Shown: positions 45,838-55,203, numbered from the stretch's first letter. The stretch: DNA of 64,000 bases from Polyangiaceae bacterium (GCA_020633235.1 JACKEA010000001.1:1736001-1800000); one strand, 5' to 3'. The notes: generated by a model not told the origin, from the letters alone. Translations and numbers: made by a program.

Positions 45838-46545
45838 TCACTGGCAGGTGGCGTAGCCCGGTGGCAAACCGCTGTCGGGCTTGCAGGTCGCGGGCGCGGG
45901 GCAAAGCAATCCGTTCGGGTGGCAGAGCTCTCGCCGCGTGGTCACGACGCCCGAAACGCACTGCGCCGTCGGCCGGCAGCTGACGCTACCGTAGCCCGCC
46001 GGCACGAGCTGCGTCTCCGCGCAGCAGACCTGACCCAACATGCAGTCTTCCGGCCCGTCGCAGGTGACCTCCAAGGTGTTGCAGCCAATACCCGCGCAGC
46101 TGCAGGGATTCCCTGCGCCGGAGTTGGCGCAGTAGAGGCCCTTGCTCGACGACACACAGCAGCTGGCGCCCAGCTCGAAGCTGCACAGCGCTTGGCCGCA
46201 AGGACCAATCCCTTTCTGGATGCTCCCGCCGCCCCCGCCGGAACCTGCGGCGCCAGCGGTGCCCGCGCTGCCGGCGCTGCCGGCGCTGCCGGCGCTGCCC
46301 GCGAGCCCACCACTGCCTGAGGCGCCGGACACGCCGGCAGTCCCCGCGAGGCCCGCGGCACCACCGGCGTCGGGAGCGACGCCCGCCGCCCCGCCATCGG
46401 CAGGGCTTCCGCCGCTTTCTGCACCGTATAGGCCTGCTTCGTCCGAGCCGCCGCAGGCGGGCATCGCGGACACGCCGACCCAAACGACGCCGAGCCAGAC
46501 GCGATTCACGAGGCGTAGCGTGCGCCGCCGCATGATTTTGCGCAA
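45838..46545 (-). CDS. Cys-rich lipoprotein with GSA-repeat linker
   Basis: 235 residues (ATG 46545; ATG 46530 also possible). Lipobox VSAMPACGG, then a long Gly/Ser/Ala linker with GSA triplets (GLAGSAGSAGSAGSAGTAG), typical of myxobacterial surface lipoproteins. The C-terminal 120 residues hold about 18 Cys, in motifs CGQALCSFELGASCCVSSS and EDCMLGQVCCAET, probably disulfide-bonded. Family unknown. It starts 44 bases from the divergent hybrid kinase gene. Confidence 0.75.
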   Translation of the reverse strand: MRKIMRRRTLRLVNRVWLGVVWVGVSAMPACGGSDEAGLYGAESGGSPADGGAAGVAPDAGGAAGLAGTAGVSGASGSGGLAGSAGSAGSAGSAGTAGAAGSGGGGGSIQKGIGPCGQALCSFELGASCCVSSSKGLYCANSGAGNPCSCAGIGCNTLEVTCDGPEDCMLGQVCCAETQLVPAGYGSVSCRPTAQCVSGVVTTRRELCHPNGLLCPAPATCKPDSGLPPGYATCQ

Positions 46546-46589
46546 GCGGCGAAGGTGAAGGAATGCCCGAGTGCTAGGCTCCCGCCATC

Positions 46590-48719
46590 ATGCCGTGGCT
46601 CGGTCCGGCCGTCGCAGCAGCCCTGATCGGCAACGTGGTGCTGCTGCTGGTGTACGCCTACCTGCTGAGCGTGGACCGCTCCCGGCATCTCTGGCTGTGG
46701 ACCGCCGCCTGGCTCGCGGGCTGCATGCGCTACGCCGGCGCCGTGGTCTCCGTCACCCTCCACGGTTCTCGGAGCGTGGTCGAGATCGAGCACCTCTTCG
46801 CGCTCGCCTCGGCTTGGTTCCTGCTCCTCGGCACCTACGCGTTCGTGGACCGTCGTCTCTCGCGCGCGTGGCACGTCGTGTTCGCGGGCGTGGCGGCTTG
46901 GCAAGTGGCTGTATTCTGGTTTCCGCAGCCATTCCTCGCGGAGACCCTGCCCACGTTCGTGTTGCTCGGCGCTTCGAGCTTTGCCATTGCCGCCGCCCTC
47001 TGGCGTCGCCCCGTCAGCGGCGGCGAGCAGATGGCTGCGCGGCTGCTCGCGCTGGTGTTCGTGATCTGGGGGCTCCACCGCTTGGACTATCCGTGGCTTC
47101 GACCGATCCCCGGTGTTGCGCCCTACGGCTTCGCCTTCGCGGCGGCGCTGGAGCTGATGGCGGCTGCCGGCACTGCCATCGCCCACTTCGAGCGGTTGCG
47201 CTCCGAGCTATCCACCAGCGAGCATCGCTTCCGCGCGCTGGTCGAAAACTCTCCGCAAGGGATCTACAGCACCAGCCCGGACGGACGCATCTTGGACGCC
47301 AACCCGGCCCTGGCCCAGATGCTCGGCTACGCCTCACCAAACGAGCTGCGGGAATTGGACATGGCGCGGGACGTTTGGGCGGATCCGGCGGAGCGGGCCG
47401 TGCTCACGAAGAAGACCGCGGACGTGGATCTGATCTCCGGTGCCGAAGCCGTCTGGCGACGGAAAGACGGCGAGCACGTTCGCGTCGCCATCCACGGTCG
47501 CAAGATACGCGGCGCATCCGGCGAGGTCGTGGGCTACCAGGGCGTGGTCGTGGACGAGACGGAGCGCCATCACCTCGAACAGCGCGTGCGCCAGGTGGAT
47601 CGCCTGAACGCTCTCGGTCGTTTGGCGGGTGGAGTGGCTCACGATTTCAACAACTTGTTGACCGTGATCCAGGGCGGTGCGGAGCTTGCGGGACGCGTGC
47701 GTGCTCCGGAAACGGACCGGCAACTGGCTCTGGAGCACGTCCAGGAGGCAGCGGAACGCGCAGCAACGCTCACTCGTGAGCTCTTGAGCATGAGCCGGGG
47801 CCAGGCGCTCGAGCCCCGCATCATCGACATTGGGGAGGCCGTCGTCCGCAGCGCGGGCGTGCTGGGTCGCCTGGTGGGGGAGGACATCGACATCGTGACG
47901 CAGGTCGAGGGGGGCCCTTTCACCGTCTTCGCGGACCCCAGCAAGATCGACCAGGTGCTGTTGAACCTCGCCGCCAATGCACGGGACGCGATGCCTCACG
48001 GGGGACGGCTGACCCTGATCGTGGACGCCAAGACGCTTGGAGCCGAGGAGGCGAAGAAGCGCGGCGTGGAAGCGCAGCCCTACGTGCGGCTTCGAGTTCG
48101 GGACGAAGGCGAGGGTATGGACGCTGAAACGCGCGCGCGCGCCTTCGACCCGTTCTTCACGACCAAGGGCGGCGGCACGGGACTCGGGTTGGCCACGGTG
48201 TACGGCGTCGTGCTGCAGAGCGGCGGTCACATCGACCTGCACAGCGATCCGGGCTCGGGCACCACCTTCGAGATCTTGTTCCCCCGCGACGAGGGACCGA
48301 GGGAGCGGGTCGAGGCCGCACCGCCTTCGCGTCGTCGATCCGAGCCAGGCTGTCGGGTGCTCGTCGCGGAGGACGAGCCGCTGGTTCGGAACATGGTCGT
48401 GCGCATCCTGCGCGCTGCGGGGTACGAGGTCGCGCCCGCGGGCAACGGCGTGGAAGCTCTCGCCGTTGCAGATGCCTTCGAGGCGGATCTCCTGCTCACC
48501 GACGTGGTAATGCCGGAGATGGGGGGACCAGACCTGTGCCGAGCGATGCGCCGAAGCCGCCCACGCCTTCCGGTGGTGTTCATGTCGGGATACCCGGAGG
48601 GAGGGGACGTTCCGACCCCGTCGCACTTCCTGGCCAAGCCCTTCAGCGCCGAAGCGTTGCTCACCACGGTGGACGCCGCGGTATCGGGAGCTTCCCGCAG
48701 CGCGGCGCACAGCGCTTGA
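46590..48719 (+). CDS. Membrane hybrid histidine kinase (PAS, HisKA, HATPase, receiver)
   Basis: 709 residues. About six to seven hydrophobic helices lie in residues 5-200. A PAS domain follows at about 210-330 (FRALVENSPQGIYSTSPDGR), then a HisKA domain with His in LAGGVAHDFNNLLTVIQG. The HATPase domain includes LLNLAANARDAMPHGG, FDPFFTTKGGGTGLGLATVY and HSDPGSGTTFEILF. A C-terminal receiver has Asp in LLLTDVVMPEMGGPD and Lys in HFLAKPFSAE. The order matches hybrid kinases that autophosphorylate and relay to their own receiver. No output regulator is adjacent; the signal is unknown. Confidence 0.92.
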   Translation: MPWLGPAVAAALIGNVVLLLVYAYLLSVDRSRHLWLWTAAWLAGCMRYAGAVVSVTLHGSRSVVEIEHLFALASAWFLLLGTYAFVDRRLSRAWHVVFAGVAAWQVAVFWFPQPFLAETLPTFVLLGASSFAIAAALWRRPVSGGEQMAARLLALVFVIWGLHRLDYPWLRPIPGVAPYGFAFAAALELMAAAGTAIAHFERLRSELSTSEHRFRALVENSPQGIYSTSPDGRILDANPALAQMLGYASPNELRELDMARDVWADPAERAVLTKKTADVDLISGAEAVWRRKDGEHVRVAIHGRKIRGASGEVVGYQGVVVDETERHHLEQRVRQVDRLNALGRLAGGVAHDFNNLLTVIQGGAELAGRVRAPETDRQLALEHVQEAAERAATLTRELLSMSRGQALEPRIIDIGEAVVRSAGVLGRLVGEDIDIVTQVEGGPFTVFADPSKIDQVLLNLAANARDAMPHGGRLTLIVDAKTLGAEEAKKRGVEAQPYVRLRVRDEGEGMDAETRARAFDPFFTTKGGGTGLGLATVYGVVLQSGGHIDLHSDPGSGTTFEILFPRDEGPRERVEAAPPSRRRSEPGCRVLVAEDEPLVRNMVVRILRAAGYEVAPAGNGVEALAVADAFEADLLLTDVVMPEMGGPDLCRAMRRSRPRLPVVFMSGYPEGGDVPTPSHFLAKPFSAEALLTTVDAAVSGASRSAAHSA

Positions 48720-48739
48720 GCGTGATAAGCTGCGCCAAA

Positions 48740-50656
48740 ATGCGGCGGGCTTTTCTTCTGGGGTCGACGGTATTGGTGCTCTTTGCGTGCTCGTCGGAGA
48801 GCAGCGATGGAGGAGGTAGCGGAGGCGCTGCCGGAGCGGCCGGAGCTCCGGCGTGCGAGATGCACGCCACCAGTGGCACCCCCACGTTCACCAAACGAAC
48901 GGACGAGTGGGGGCTCGCCACCGTCACGGGTAATCGTCTCGTCGCGGTGGATCTGGACGGCGACGACTACCCGGACCTGGTGGTCCACTCCGTCACCACC
49001 AACGCCAACGGCAGGGATCCGCTGGACGGCGGGACGCCGAAGCTGATGCACGTGCTGATGAACCGTCCCGGGCCGAACGGCGGGCGCACCTTCGTGGACG
49101 AGACGGTGGCCAGTGGCTATGGCACGCCGCGAGATGGCGGCGCGGGGCTCCGCTCGGCCCAGCTGGTGGTGGCCGCGGACGTGGACAACGACGGCGACTT
49201 GGACCTGTTCAGCGGCAGCTACACCGATAACTCCAAGGTGAAGTCCCCACCCGCGCCGGCGGACACGGATCGCAGCGAGATCCTCCTGAACGACGGCAGT
49301 GGCAAGTTCAGCCTGGGCCCGAAGCTCGAACCGAACGCCAGCCTCGGCTTGCCTACCAGCGCCGCGACCTTCGCGGACGTGGATCGCGATGGTCAAATCG
49401 ATCTGTTCGTGGTGGGTTGGTACCAGAGCTACGGCACGTCCTACGTGGGCACCCAGGCCCGGCTGCAACTGGGCCAGGGCGACGGAAGCTTCGTGGAGAA
49501 CACCGCGAATGCCGGGTTGCTCACGGACGAGGTCGGCTTCGACGAAGGCACCAACCACCGTCCCGCCTACGGCACCACTTCGTGTGACGTGGATGGGGAC
49601 GGCGACATGGATCTGCTGGTGAGCGCCTATGGTCGGCAGTTCAATCAGCTGTACCTGAACGACGGCGCCGGCAATTTCTGGGATGCCGGAAAGGATACGG
49701 GCTTCGCCGGCGACGAGAACGTCGACTTCAGCGATAACCAGATGTTCTTGTGCTGGTGCACCACGAGCAACGCGCCGGAGTGCCCCGCGAACCCGCAACC
49801 CATCATCAGCTGTGACAACGCGGGCTGGAGTAGCTTCGACGAAAAACCGTGGCGCAACAACGGCAACACCTTCGCTACGGCCTGCTCGGACATCACCGGG
49901 GACGGCGTGATGGATCTGTACAACGCGGAGATCCACCACTTCTGGGCGGGGGAGGGCAGCGACAGCAGTCAGCTCTTGGTGGGCGACGTCTCGAGTGGCC
50001 AAATCCACTTCAATCGTCCCGGGAACGACGCCACCGGCATGGTGTGGCCACACCCCACCGCCGGCTGGAACGAGGGCGGCTTGATGGCAGCCGCGGCGGA
50101 CCTGGACAACGACGGTCGAGACGACGTGCTCGTCGCCGCCAGCGACTACCCGGATCAGTACGGCTTGATCTTCCATCAAAAGGACGACGGCACCTTCGAG
50201 GAGGTCGGCGAGTCCTGGGGGCTGCACCATCCCTGCGCCAGCGGGCTCGCCGTCGCAGACTTCGATCGCGACGGTGATCTCGACGTCGTCGTGGGCTCGG
50301 GCACGGCCCGAGACTGCGGCAAGATCTGGAGCGACAACTTCGTCCACTTCTACGAGAACGACGCGTCCGACAAGGGCAAGTGGCTCGCCGTACGCTTGAA
50401 GGGCAAGGCGGGCGTGAACGCAGCCGCGATTGGCGCGCGCGTCACCGTCAGCGCGGGCCCGGAGTCGATCATGAAGGAAGTGGGTGGCGGCTACGGTCAC
50501 TTCGGCATGCAGAACGACCTGGTGCTGTTCTTCGGAGTGGGCGCCTGCGAGAAGGTCGACGTGAGCGTGCGCTGGCCGGACGGCGCGCTGACGACCGAGG
50601 CCGTGGGGGTGAAGAACACGGGCCAGCTCGTGACCATCGAGGGACCGGAGCAGTGA
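48740..50656 (+). CDS. FG-GAP/VCBS repeat lipoprotein with UnbV-like end
   Basis: 638 residues from ATG 48740. Signal and lipobox (GSTVLVLFACSS), then a Gly/Ala linker. Seven calcium-loop-like repeats of the form DxDxDGxxD are visible (DLDGDDYPD, DVDNDGDLD, DVDRDGQID, DVDGDGDMD, DITGDGVMD, DLDNDGRDD, DFDRDGDLD), predicting a seven-bladed propeller like integrin alpha. The C-terminus (WLAVRLKGKAGVNAAAIGARV) matches the ASPIC/UnbV domain. It is probably a surface adhesion or ligand-binding protein. It overlaps the DUF1285 gene by 4 bases. Confidence 0.85.
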   Translation: MRRAFLLGSTVLVLFACSSESSDGGGSGGAAGAAGAPACEMHATSGTPTFTKRTDEWGLATVTGNRLVAVDLDGDDYPDLVVHSVTTNANGRDPLDGGTPKLMHVLMNRPGPNGGRTFVDETVASGYGTPRDGGAGLRSAQLVVAADVDNDGDLDLFSGSYTDNSKVKSPPAPADTDRSEILLNDGSGKFSLGPKLEPNASLGLPTSAATFADVDRDGQIDLFVVGWYQSYGTSYVGTQARLQLGQGDGSFVENTANAGLLTDEVGFDEGTNHRPAYGTTSCDVDGDGDMDLLVSAYGRQFNQLYLNDGAGNFWDAGKDTGFAGDENVDFSDNQMFLCWCTTSNAPECPANPQPIISCDNAGWSSFDEKPWRNNGNTFATACSDITGDGVMDLYNAEIHHFWAGEGSDSSQLLVGDVSSGQIHFNRPGNDATGMVWPHPTAGWNEGGLMAAAADLDNDGRDDVLVAASDYPDQYGLIFHQKDDGTFEEVGESWGLHHPCASGLAVADFDRDGDLDVVVGSGTARDCGKIWSDNFVHFYENDASDKGKWLAVRLKGKAGVNAAAIGARVTVSAGPESIMKEVGGGYGHFGMQNDLVLFFGVGACEKVDVSVRWPDGALTTEAVGVKNTGQLVTIEGPEQ

Positions 50657-51165
50657 AGCCGGGGGATCACCCCGAGTTCTTTCGCCTTCCGCCGCCTCCG
50701 GGACGCTCCCGGGAGAGCACCATCGTGCTGGATCGTCAGGGGCGTTTTTGGCACGACGGCGAGCTCGTGACCCACACCGGTATGGCGCGGGCGTTCGCGT
50801 CCTGGATAGACGTTCACCCGGACGACGGCCGTTTCATCCTCCAGAACGGCTATGACTGGAGCTACTTCGAGGTGGAGGACGTGCCCTACTTCGTCACCGG
50901 CATCGCCGTGCGCGACGGCGGCGTGACGCTTTCTTTGTCCGACGGAAGCGAGGAGCTCCTCGCGCCGGAGTCGGTGAGCGTGGGGGATTCGGACGCCGTC
51001 TACCTGCGGGTGAAGAACGGACGGTTCGAGGCCCGCCTGACGCCGGCGGCCCAGACTGCGCTGGCCCCCATCCTCCACGCCGGGGAGGACGGCGAGCCCG
51101 AGCTCTGGGTCGCTGGGCGCCGCCATCGGATCGGCCCTCGGAAGCGGGTTTCGTCCACGCACTGA
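50653..51165 (+). CDS. DUF1285-family protein
   Basis: 170 residues from GTG 50653, overlapping the FG-GAP lipoprotein stop (GTGA). The sequence STIVLDRQGRFWHDGELVTH, then FILQNGYDWSYFEVEDVPYF, fits DUF1285, a small cytoplasmic family of unknown role. There is no signal peptide. Translational coupling with a surface lipoprotein is unexpected for a cytoplasmic protein and may only reflect shared transcription. Confidence 0.75.
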   Translation: MKPGDHPEFFRLPPPPGRSRESTIVLDRQGRFWHDGELVTHTGMARAFASWIDVHPDDGRFILQNGYDWSYFEVEDVPYFVTGIAVRDGGVTLSLSDGSEELLAPESVSVGDSDAVYLRVKNGRFEARLTPAAQTALAPILHAGEDGEPELWVAGRRHRIGPRKRVSSTH

Positions 51166-51214
51166 TCGTCGCCTCTCGTTTCGGGGGCCCGCTCCATGAT
51201 AAAAGGGCGCCCCC

Positions 51215-52426
51215 ATGAAGGTGCTGGTCGCGGACAAGCTCACGGAGGCGAGCCTCGACGAGATGCGCACTCTGGGCGCGGAGGTCGTCTACCGACCCGA
51301 GCTGCGCCCCGCGGATCTCGGAACGGCTCTCGAGGACGTCAACGTGCTCGTGGTACGCGGCACGCAGGTCACGGCGGAGGCGATTCGCGCTGGCAAAGCG
51401 CTGAATCTCATCATTCGCGCCGGCGCGGGAGTCAGCAAGATCGACGTGAAAACCGCCAGTGAGCGTGGCATCTACGTCGCCAACTGTCCGGGCAAGAATG
51501 CGTGGGGCGTGGCGGAGCTCACGATGACGCTCATCGGCTGCCTGGATCGCCGAGTGCCGGACGCCGTCGCCAGCCTGCGCTCCGGCAAGTGGGAGAAGGA
51601 CGAGCTCGCCAAGGCTCGCGGTTTGCGCGGGCGTACCTTGGGCATCGTCGGTCTCGGTCACGTGGGGCGCGCCGTTGCCAAGATCGCGCTCGCTCACGGT
51701 ATGGACGTGTGGGCGTGGAGTCGTTCGCTCACGCCTCAGCGCGCGGCAGACATCGGAGTGCAGTGTGCCGGCAGCCTTTTGGATCTCGCCAAGAAGAGCG
51801 AGGTGCTCACCGTGCACCTCGAGCTCAACGAACGCACGCAAGGCATGATCTCCAGGAAGGTGCTGGAGGCCCTGCCGGATGGGGCGTTCTTCGTGAACAC
51901 CGCTCGCGCGGAGCTGGTGGACTACGAAGCACTCGCCGAGCTGGCCCCCAAGAAACGCCTGCGCCTCGGTCTGGACGTGTACCCGGGGGAACCGGAATCT
52001 CGCAGCGGGGCGTTCGATCCGGCCATTTTGAAGGCGGGTTTCGCCTACGGAACGCCCCACATCGGGGCCTCCACGGACGAAGGGCAAACCGCCATCGCCA
52101 ACGAGACGGTGCGCATCCTTCGAGGCTTCATCGTGAAGGGCGACGTGCCCAACGTGGTGAACATCAGCCAGGCTTCTCGCGCGCGCTATCAGCTCGTCAT
52201 CCGTCACCTCGATCGCGTCGGCGCCTTGGCCAACGTGCTGATGGTGCTCAAGCGTCACGGCATCAACATCCAGGAGCTCGAGAACACCGTGTTCGAAGGT
52301 GGCAAAGCGGGCTGCGCGAAGGTGCGTACGGATACGCGACCGAGCGAGGCGTGCCTCACGGAGATCATGGCGTTCAGTGACGAAGTCCTCCATGTGGATC
52401 TAGTGACGCTGCCGAACCTCGCCTGA
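51215..52426 (+). CDS. serA: D-3-phosphoglycerate dehydrogenase-like enzyme
   Basis: 403 residues. The catalytic domain of D-2-hydroxyacid dehydrogenases encloses a Rossmann domain with GIVGLGHVGRAVAK. The three catalytic elements are visible: Arg in NTARAELVD, Glu in LDVYPGEPE, His in TPHIGAST. A C-terminal ACT-like domain (LVIRHLDRVGALANVLMVLK) would bind serine for feedback control. It would oxidise 3-phosphoglycerate with NAD as the first step of serine synthesis. Substrate certainty is moderate, as related hydroxyacid dehydrogenases share the fold. Confidence 0.87.
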   Translation: MKVLVADKLTEASLDEMRTLGAEVVYRPELRPADLGTALEDVNVLVVRGTQVTAEAIRAGKALNLIIRAGAGVSKIDVKTASERGIYVANCPGKNAWGVAELTMTLIGCLDRRVPDAVASLRSGKWEKDELAKARGLRGRTLGIVGLGHVGRAVAKIALAHGMDVWAWSRSLTPQRAADIGVQCAGSLLDLAKKSEVLTVHLELNERTQGMISRKVLEALPDGAFFVNTARAELVDYEALAELAPKKRLRLGLDVYPGEPESRSGAFDPAILKAGFAYGTPHIGASTDEGQTAIANETVRILRGFIVKGDVPNVVNISQASRARYQLVIRHLDRVGALANVLMVLKRHGINIQELENTVFEGGKAGCAKVRTDTRPSEACLTEIMAFSDEVLHVDLVTLPNLA

Positions 52427-52440
52427 CCCCACTTCTTTTT

Positions 52441-52484
52441 TGTCGGGCCGGCGCGGAAACGACGGGTATCGCGCCGCGCCAACA
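52441..52484 (+). repeat. Dispersed repeat copy with imperfect inverted partner
   Basis: ACGACGGGTATCGCGCCGCG then CCAACA (52459-52484) matches 29886-29912 with two differences. Together with upstream TGTCGGGCCGGCGCG (52441-52455) it forms an imperfect stem (12 of 15 positions) that could fold in RNA after serA. Confidence 0.6.
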
Positions 52485-52727
52485 TCAAGAAGACGACAAG
52501 CGGGCGCCCCGAAACCCAACCTCCGTCTCAGCTTGCCGAGCGCTTCCTTGCGCTGTGCTCCGGCCTTGAAACTCGAGCCTTCGAGACGACGTCGCCGAGC
52601 TGTGCCATGCGACTTCGATCTGGGGCACGAACGCGTCCCCGAGTTTTCGTCACAGGGGGCCGAAAGAGGTCCCGGGCGGGGCTTGGCCCGCTGGCCGGGG
52701 CTGGATTTCTGCCCGATCCGCCTACAG

Positions 52728-52756
52728 TTGCGCGAGCCGCGGCCGTCCGCTAGATT
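52728..52756 (+). promoter_or_regulatory. Candidate promoter of the rimP-nusA-infB operon
   Basis: TTGCGC at 52728-52733 and TAGATT at 52751-52756 are separated by 17 bases, a good sigma-70 arrangement in this GC-rich background. Transcription would start near 52763, just before the leader terminator and about 137 bases upstream of rimP. This is pattern-based only. Confidence 0.5.
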
Positions 52757-52784
52757 CCCGGCCGACAACTTGGGTGGATCCTCA

Positions 52785-52817
52785 CGGACCCCCTCCTCAG
52801 AGGGTCCGTTTTTTTTT
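52785..52817 (+). terminator. Strong intrinsic terminator, likely attenuator in the nusA operon leader
   Basis: CGGACCC (52785-52791) pairs perfectly with GGGTCCG (52802-52808) around a 10-base loop and is followed by nine T (52809-52817). It stands downstream of the candidate promoter and 83 bases before rimP, so it can stop transcripts before the operon. If it instead ends serA transcripts, the distance of about 360 bases is long. No clear anti-terminator helix was found. Confidence 0.82.
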
Positions 52818-52899
52818 GCCGAGGGTTGCCCGATGCGTCGCGCGTGCGGGGCTTTTCACGCACGCGAGGTCACTCCCTTCTGGAGAGGCATCGGCACGA

Positions 52900-53478
52900 A
52901 TGCACGTTGCACACGAACGACTCACGGGTCTCGATCGCGACCGCGTCCTCGCGGTGGTGGAGCCCGTGTTGCGTGCGCACGGCGTGGAAGGTGTCGAGCT
53001 CGTGTGGCGGACGGATCGCGGCGGTTGGCTCCTCGAGCTCACCATCGAGCGGCCGGACTCTCGCATCCCGGGTGCGGGCATCACGATCGACCTCTGCTCC
53101 GAGATTTCGCGAGACCTGTCTGCGGCTCTCGACCTGGCTGACGTCATCCCCCAGCGCTACACGCTGGAGGTCGGCTCGCCGGGGTTGGAGCGCGCGCTGT
53201 ACGGCGCGCGGGACTACGAGCGCTTCGCCGGACAGCTGGCCAAGATCAAGCTGGCCCAGCCCCTGGCCGACGGCCAGCGGGTGATTCGCGGAAACCTGCA
53301 CGGTTTGGACGACGCCGGGCGCGTCGTCGTGGAAACGGATCACGGCGTGCAGAGCTTCGAGCTCGACGCCATCGACAGCGCACGATTGGTTTTCGATTGG
53401 AAGAGTCAGTCGTCGCAGAACGATCGGCCGAAGGGCAAGAAGAACGCCCGTCGGCGAGCAGCCGGTTCTCAGCGGTAG
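52900..53478 (+). CDS. rimP: Ribosome maturation factor RimP
   Basis: 192 residues from ATG 52900, with GGAGAGG upstream; a longer in-frame extension to 52774 crosses the terminator and is rejected. N-terminal domain with VVEPVLRAHGVEGVELVW. The conserved Y-L-E-V-S-PG segment appears as YTLEVGSPGLERALYGARDY, followed by a C-terminal SH3-like domain. RimP helps assemble the 30S subunit. It is the first gene of the rimP-nusA-infB operon, the conserved bacterial order. Confidence 0.93.
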   Translation: MHVAHERLTGLDRDRVLAVVEPVLRAHGVEGVELVWRTDRGGWLLELTIERPDSRIPGAGITIDLCSEISRDLSAALDLADVIPQRYTLEVGSPGLERALYGARDYERFAGQLAKIKLAQPLADGQRVIRGNLHGLDDAGRVVVETDHGVQSFELDAIDSARLVFDWKSQSSQNDRPKGKKNARRRAAGSQR

Positions 53479-53499
53479 CCGAGAGCCGAATCACGGAGC

Positions 53500-55188
53500 A
53501 TGAGCATGGCAGCGCAAGCGGGCTTTGACGTCGATCTCGGAGGCATTGTCGAGCAGGTTGCCCAAGAAAAGGGCATCGACAAGCAGATCCTCATCGAGAC
53601 GATGGAAGCCGCCATCCTTAAGGCAGCCCAGGCCGCATTCGGTCCCAACCGCGAGCTCGAAGCACGCTTCAACGAAGACTCGGGCCACATCGACCTGTTC
53701 CAGTACATGACAGTGGTGGAAGAGGTGGAGGATCCGGAGCGCGAGATCGCTCTGGACGTGGCGCGCAAGCACGGGCTCGAAGCGGAGATCGGCGAAGAGC
53801 TCGGTTTCCAGGTGTTCTGGCACCCGCGGGACGCGGACAAGGCGCGCCAGCAGGACAAGGACTTCGGCGCCGTGCTGGACATGAAGCAGGCGCGGAGCGC
53901 CTTTGGTCGCATCGCGGCACAGACGGCAAAGCAGGTGCTGCTCCAGCGCGTGCGCGATGCCGAGCGCGACATCATCTACAACGAGTACAAGGACCGCCAG
54001 GGCCAGCTCATCCGCGGCATCATTCGTCGCTTCGAGAAGGGTCACAACATCATCGTGGACCTGGGCCGCACGGAGGGCATCTTGCCGTCCCGCGAGCAAA
54101 CGCCACGAGAGACGTACCGCCCCGGGGATCGCGTGGTCGCGTTCGTGAAGGACATCGACCGAGAGGCCCGCGGCCCGATGATCATCCTCAGCCGCGCGTC
54201 GCCGCGGCTGGTGGAGAAGCTGTTCGAGGCGGAGGTGCCGGAGATCTACGAAGGCATCGTGAAGATCGTGAGCGTGGCTCGCGAGCCCGGCTCCCGCAGC
54301 AAGATCAGCGTGACCACTCGGGACTCCGACGTAGATCCGGTGGGCGCCTGTGTGGGCATCAAGGGCTCGCGGGTGCAGGCCGTGGTCCAGGAGCTTCGCG
54401 GCGAGAAGATCGACATCGTGCCTTACGACCGTGATCCGGCCCGCTACATCATCAACGCGATTCAGCCCGCGGAGGTGAACAAGGTGATCGTGGACGAGGC
54501 GGATCATCGGATGGAGCTCGTGGTTCCGGACGAGAAGCTGAGCCTCGCCATCGGCCGCAAGGGCCAGAACGTGCGCCTCGCCTCCCAGCTCACGGGCTGG
54601 AAGCTCGACATCATCAGCGAGAGCAAGTTCAAGCAGATGGAGGAAGAGAGCCTCCAAGCACTGCGCGAGATCGACGACGTGAGCGAAGAGCTGGCGCGTG
54701 CCATGTACCGCCTCGGCTTCCGCGCCCTGGAAGAGATTGCGGAAGCCACCGTGGAAGAGTTGGTACCGATCCAGGGCGTGGGCACGCCGGAAGCCGCTCA
54801 GGATCTGAAGGTCCGGGCCGAGCAGGCCATGGAACGCCTGCGCAAGAGCCGGATCGACGAAGCGTCCAGCCGTGCGGAACCGCTCACGGAGCGCGACAAG
54901 CTCCGCTTCGTGCGCGGCGTCGGCATGCGCACGCTGCAGTTGCTCGACGAAGCCGGCTACAAAACGGTCACGGATCTCGCTCGCGAGGATCCGGATCGCC
55001 TCGCCATTCGCACGGGTCTCGGGATCAAGAAGGCGCGCCAGGTACAGAACGGCGCCGTCTACTTCATGGAGACCGAGGCCAAGGAAATCGAAGAGGCACG
55101 GTTGGCTCACGCCGCCCGAGCGGCGGAGGCCGCTCCGGCAGCCGAGCCAGAGACCGCGAGCCCGACGGAAACCCCCGCAGAGAGCTGA
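53500..55188 (+). CDS. nusA: Transcription factor NusA
   Basis: 562 residues; ATG 53500 or 53506 (the latter better spaced from CGGAG). The N-terminal RNAP-binding domain has EQVAQEKGIDKQILIETMEA. The S1 domain is near 135-200 (IIVDLGRTEGILPSRE). Two KH domains follow (VGACVGIKGSRVQAVVQEL, SLAIGRKGQNVRLASQL), then C-terminal helix-hairpin-helix repeats (VPIQGVGTPEAA, RFVRGVGMRTL, IRTGLGIKKARQ). NusA modulates pausing, termination and antitermination, so it could act on the terminator in its own leader. Ala/Glu-rich tail. Confidence 0.95.
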   Translation: MSMAAQAGFDVDLGGIVEQVAQEKGIDKQILIETMEAAILKAAQAAFGPNRELEARFNEDSGHIDLFQYMTVVEEVEDPEREIALDVARKHGLEAEIGEELGFQVFWHPRDADKARQQDKDFGAVLDMKQARSAFGRIAAQTAKQVLLQRVRDAERDIIYNEYKDRQGQLIRGIIRRFEKGHNIIVDLGRTEGILPSREQTPRETYRPGDRVVAFVKDIDREARGPMIILSRASPRLVEKLFEAEVPEIYEGIVKIVSVAREPGSRSKISVTTRDSDVDPVGACVGIKGSRVQAVVQELRGEKIDIVPYDRDPARYIINAIQPAEVNKVIVDEADHRMELVVPDEKLSLAIGRKGQNVRLASQLTGWKLDIISESKFKQMEEESLQALREIDDVSEELARAMYRLGFRALEEIAEATVEELVPIQGVGTPEAAQDLKVRAEQAMERLRKSRIDEASSRAEPLTERDKLRFVRGVGMRTLQLLDEAGYKTVTDLAREDPDRLAIRTGLGIKKARQVQNGAVYFMETEAKEIEEARLAHAARAAEAAPAAEPETASPTETPAES

Positions 55189-55203
55189 GGCCCCTCTTAC
55201 CCC

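Larger units (their letters stand above)
52427..52899 (+). other. Leader region of the rimP-nusA-infB operon
   Basis: 473 bases with no supportable gene. It holds a T6 run just after serA (52435-52440), a dispersed repeat copy (52459-52484), a sigma-70-like promoter (52728-52756), and a strong intrinsic terminator (52785-52817). A further 80 bases follow before rimP. An open frame across 52440-53141 is a shadow with poor codon bias. Confidence 0.6.

Noticed and set aside
48227..50500. 757-residue antisense frame over the FG-GAP lipoprotein gene
   Set aside because: Mirror of a strongly biased gene in GC-rich DNA; the sense frame has calcium-loop repeats and a lipobox, while the antisense is Val/Ala/His-rich with no domain.
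52774..52899. N-terminal extension of rimP
   Set aside because: Would place the start before the terminator hairpin; homology to RimP begins after Met at 52900.
52440..53141. Plus-strand frame spanning the leader and start of rimP
   Set aside because: Runs through a terminator and repeat, Arg-rich with poor third-position bias, and conflicts with rimP.
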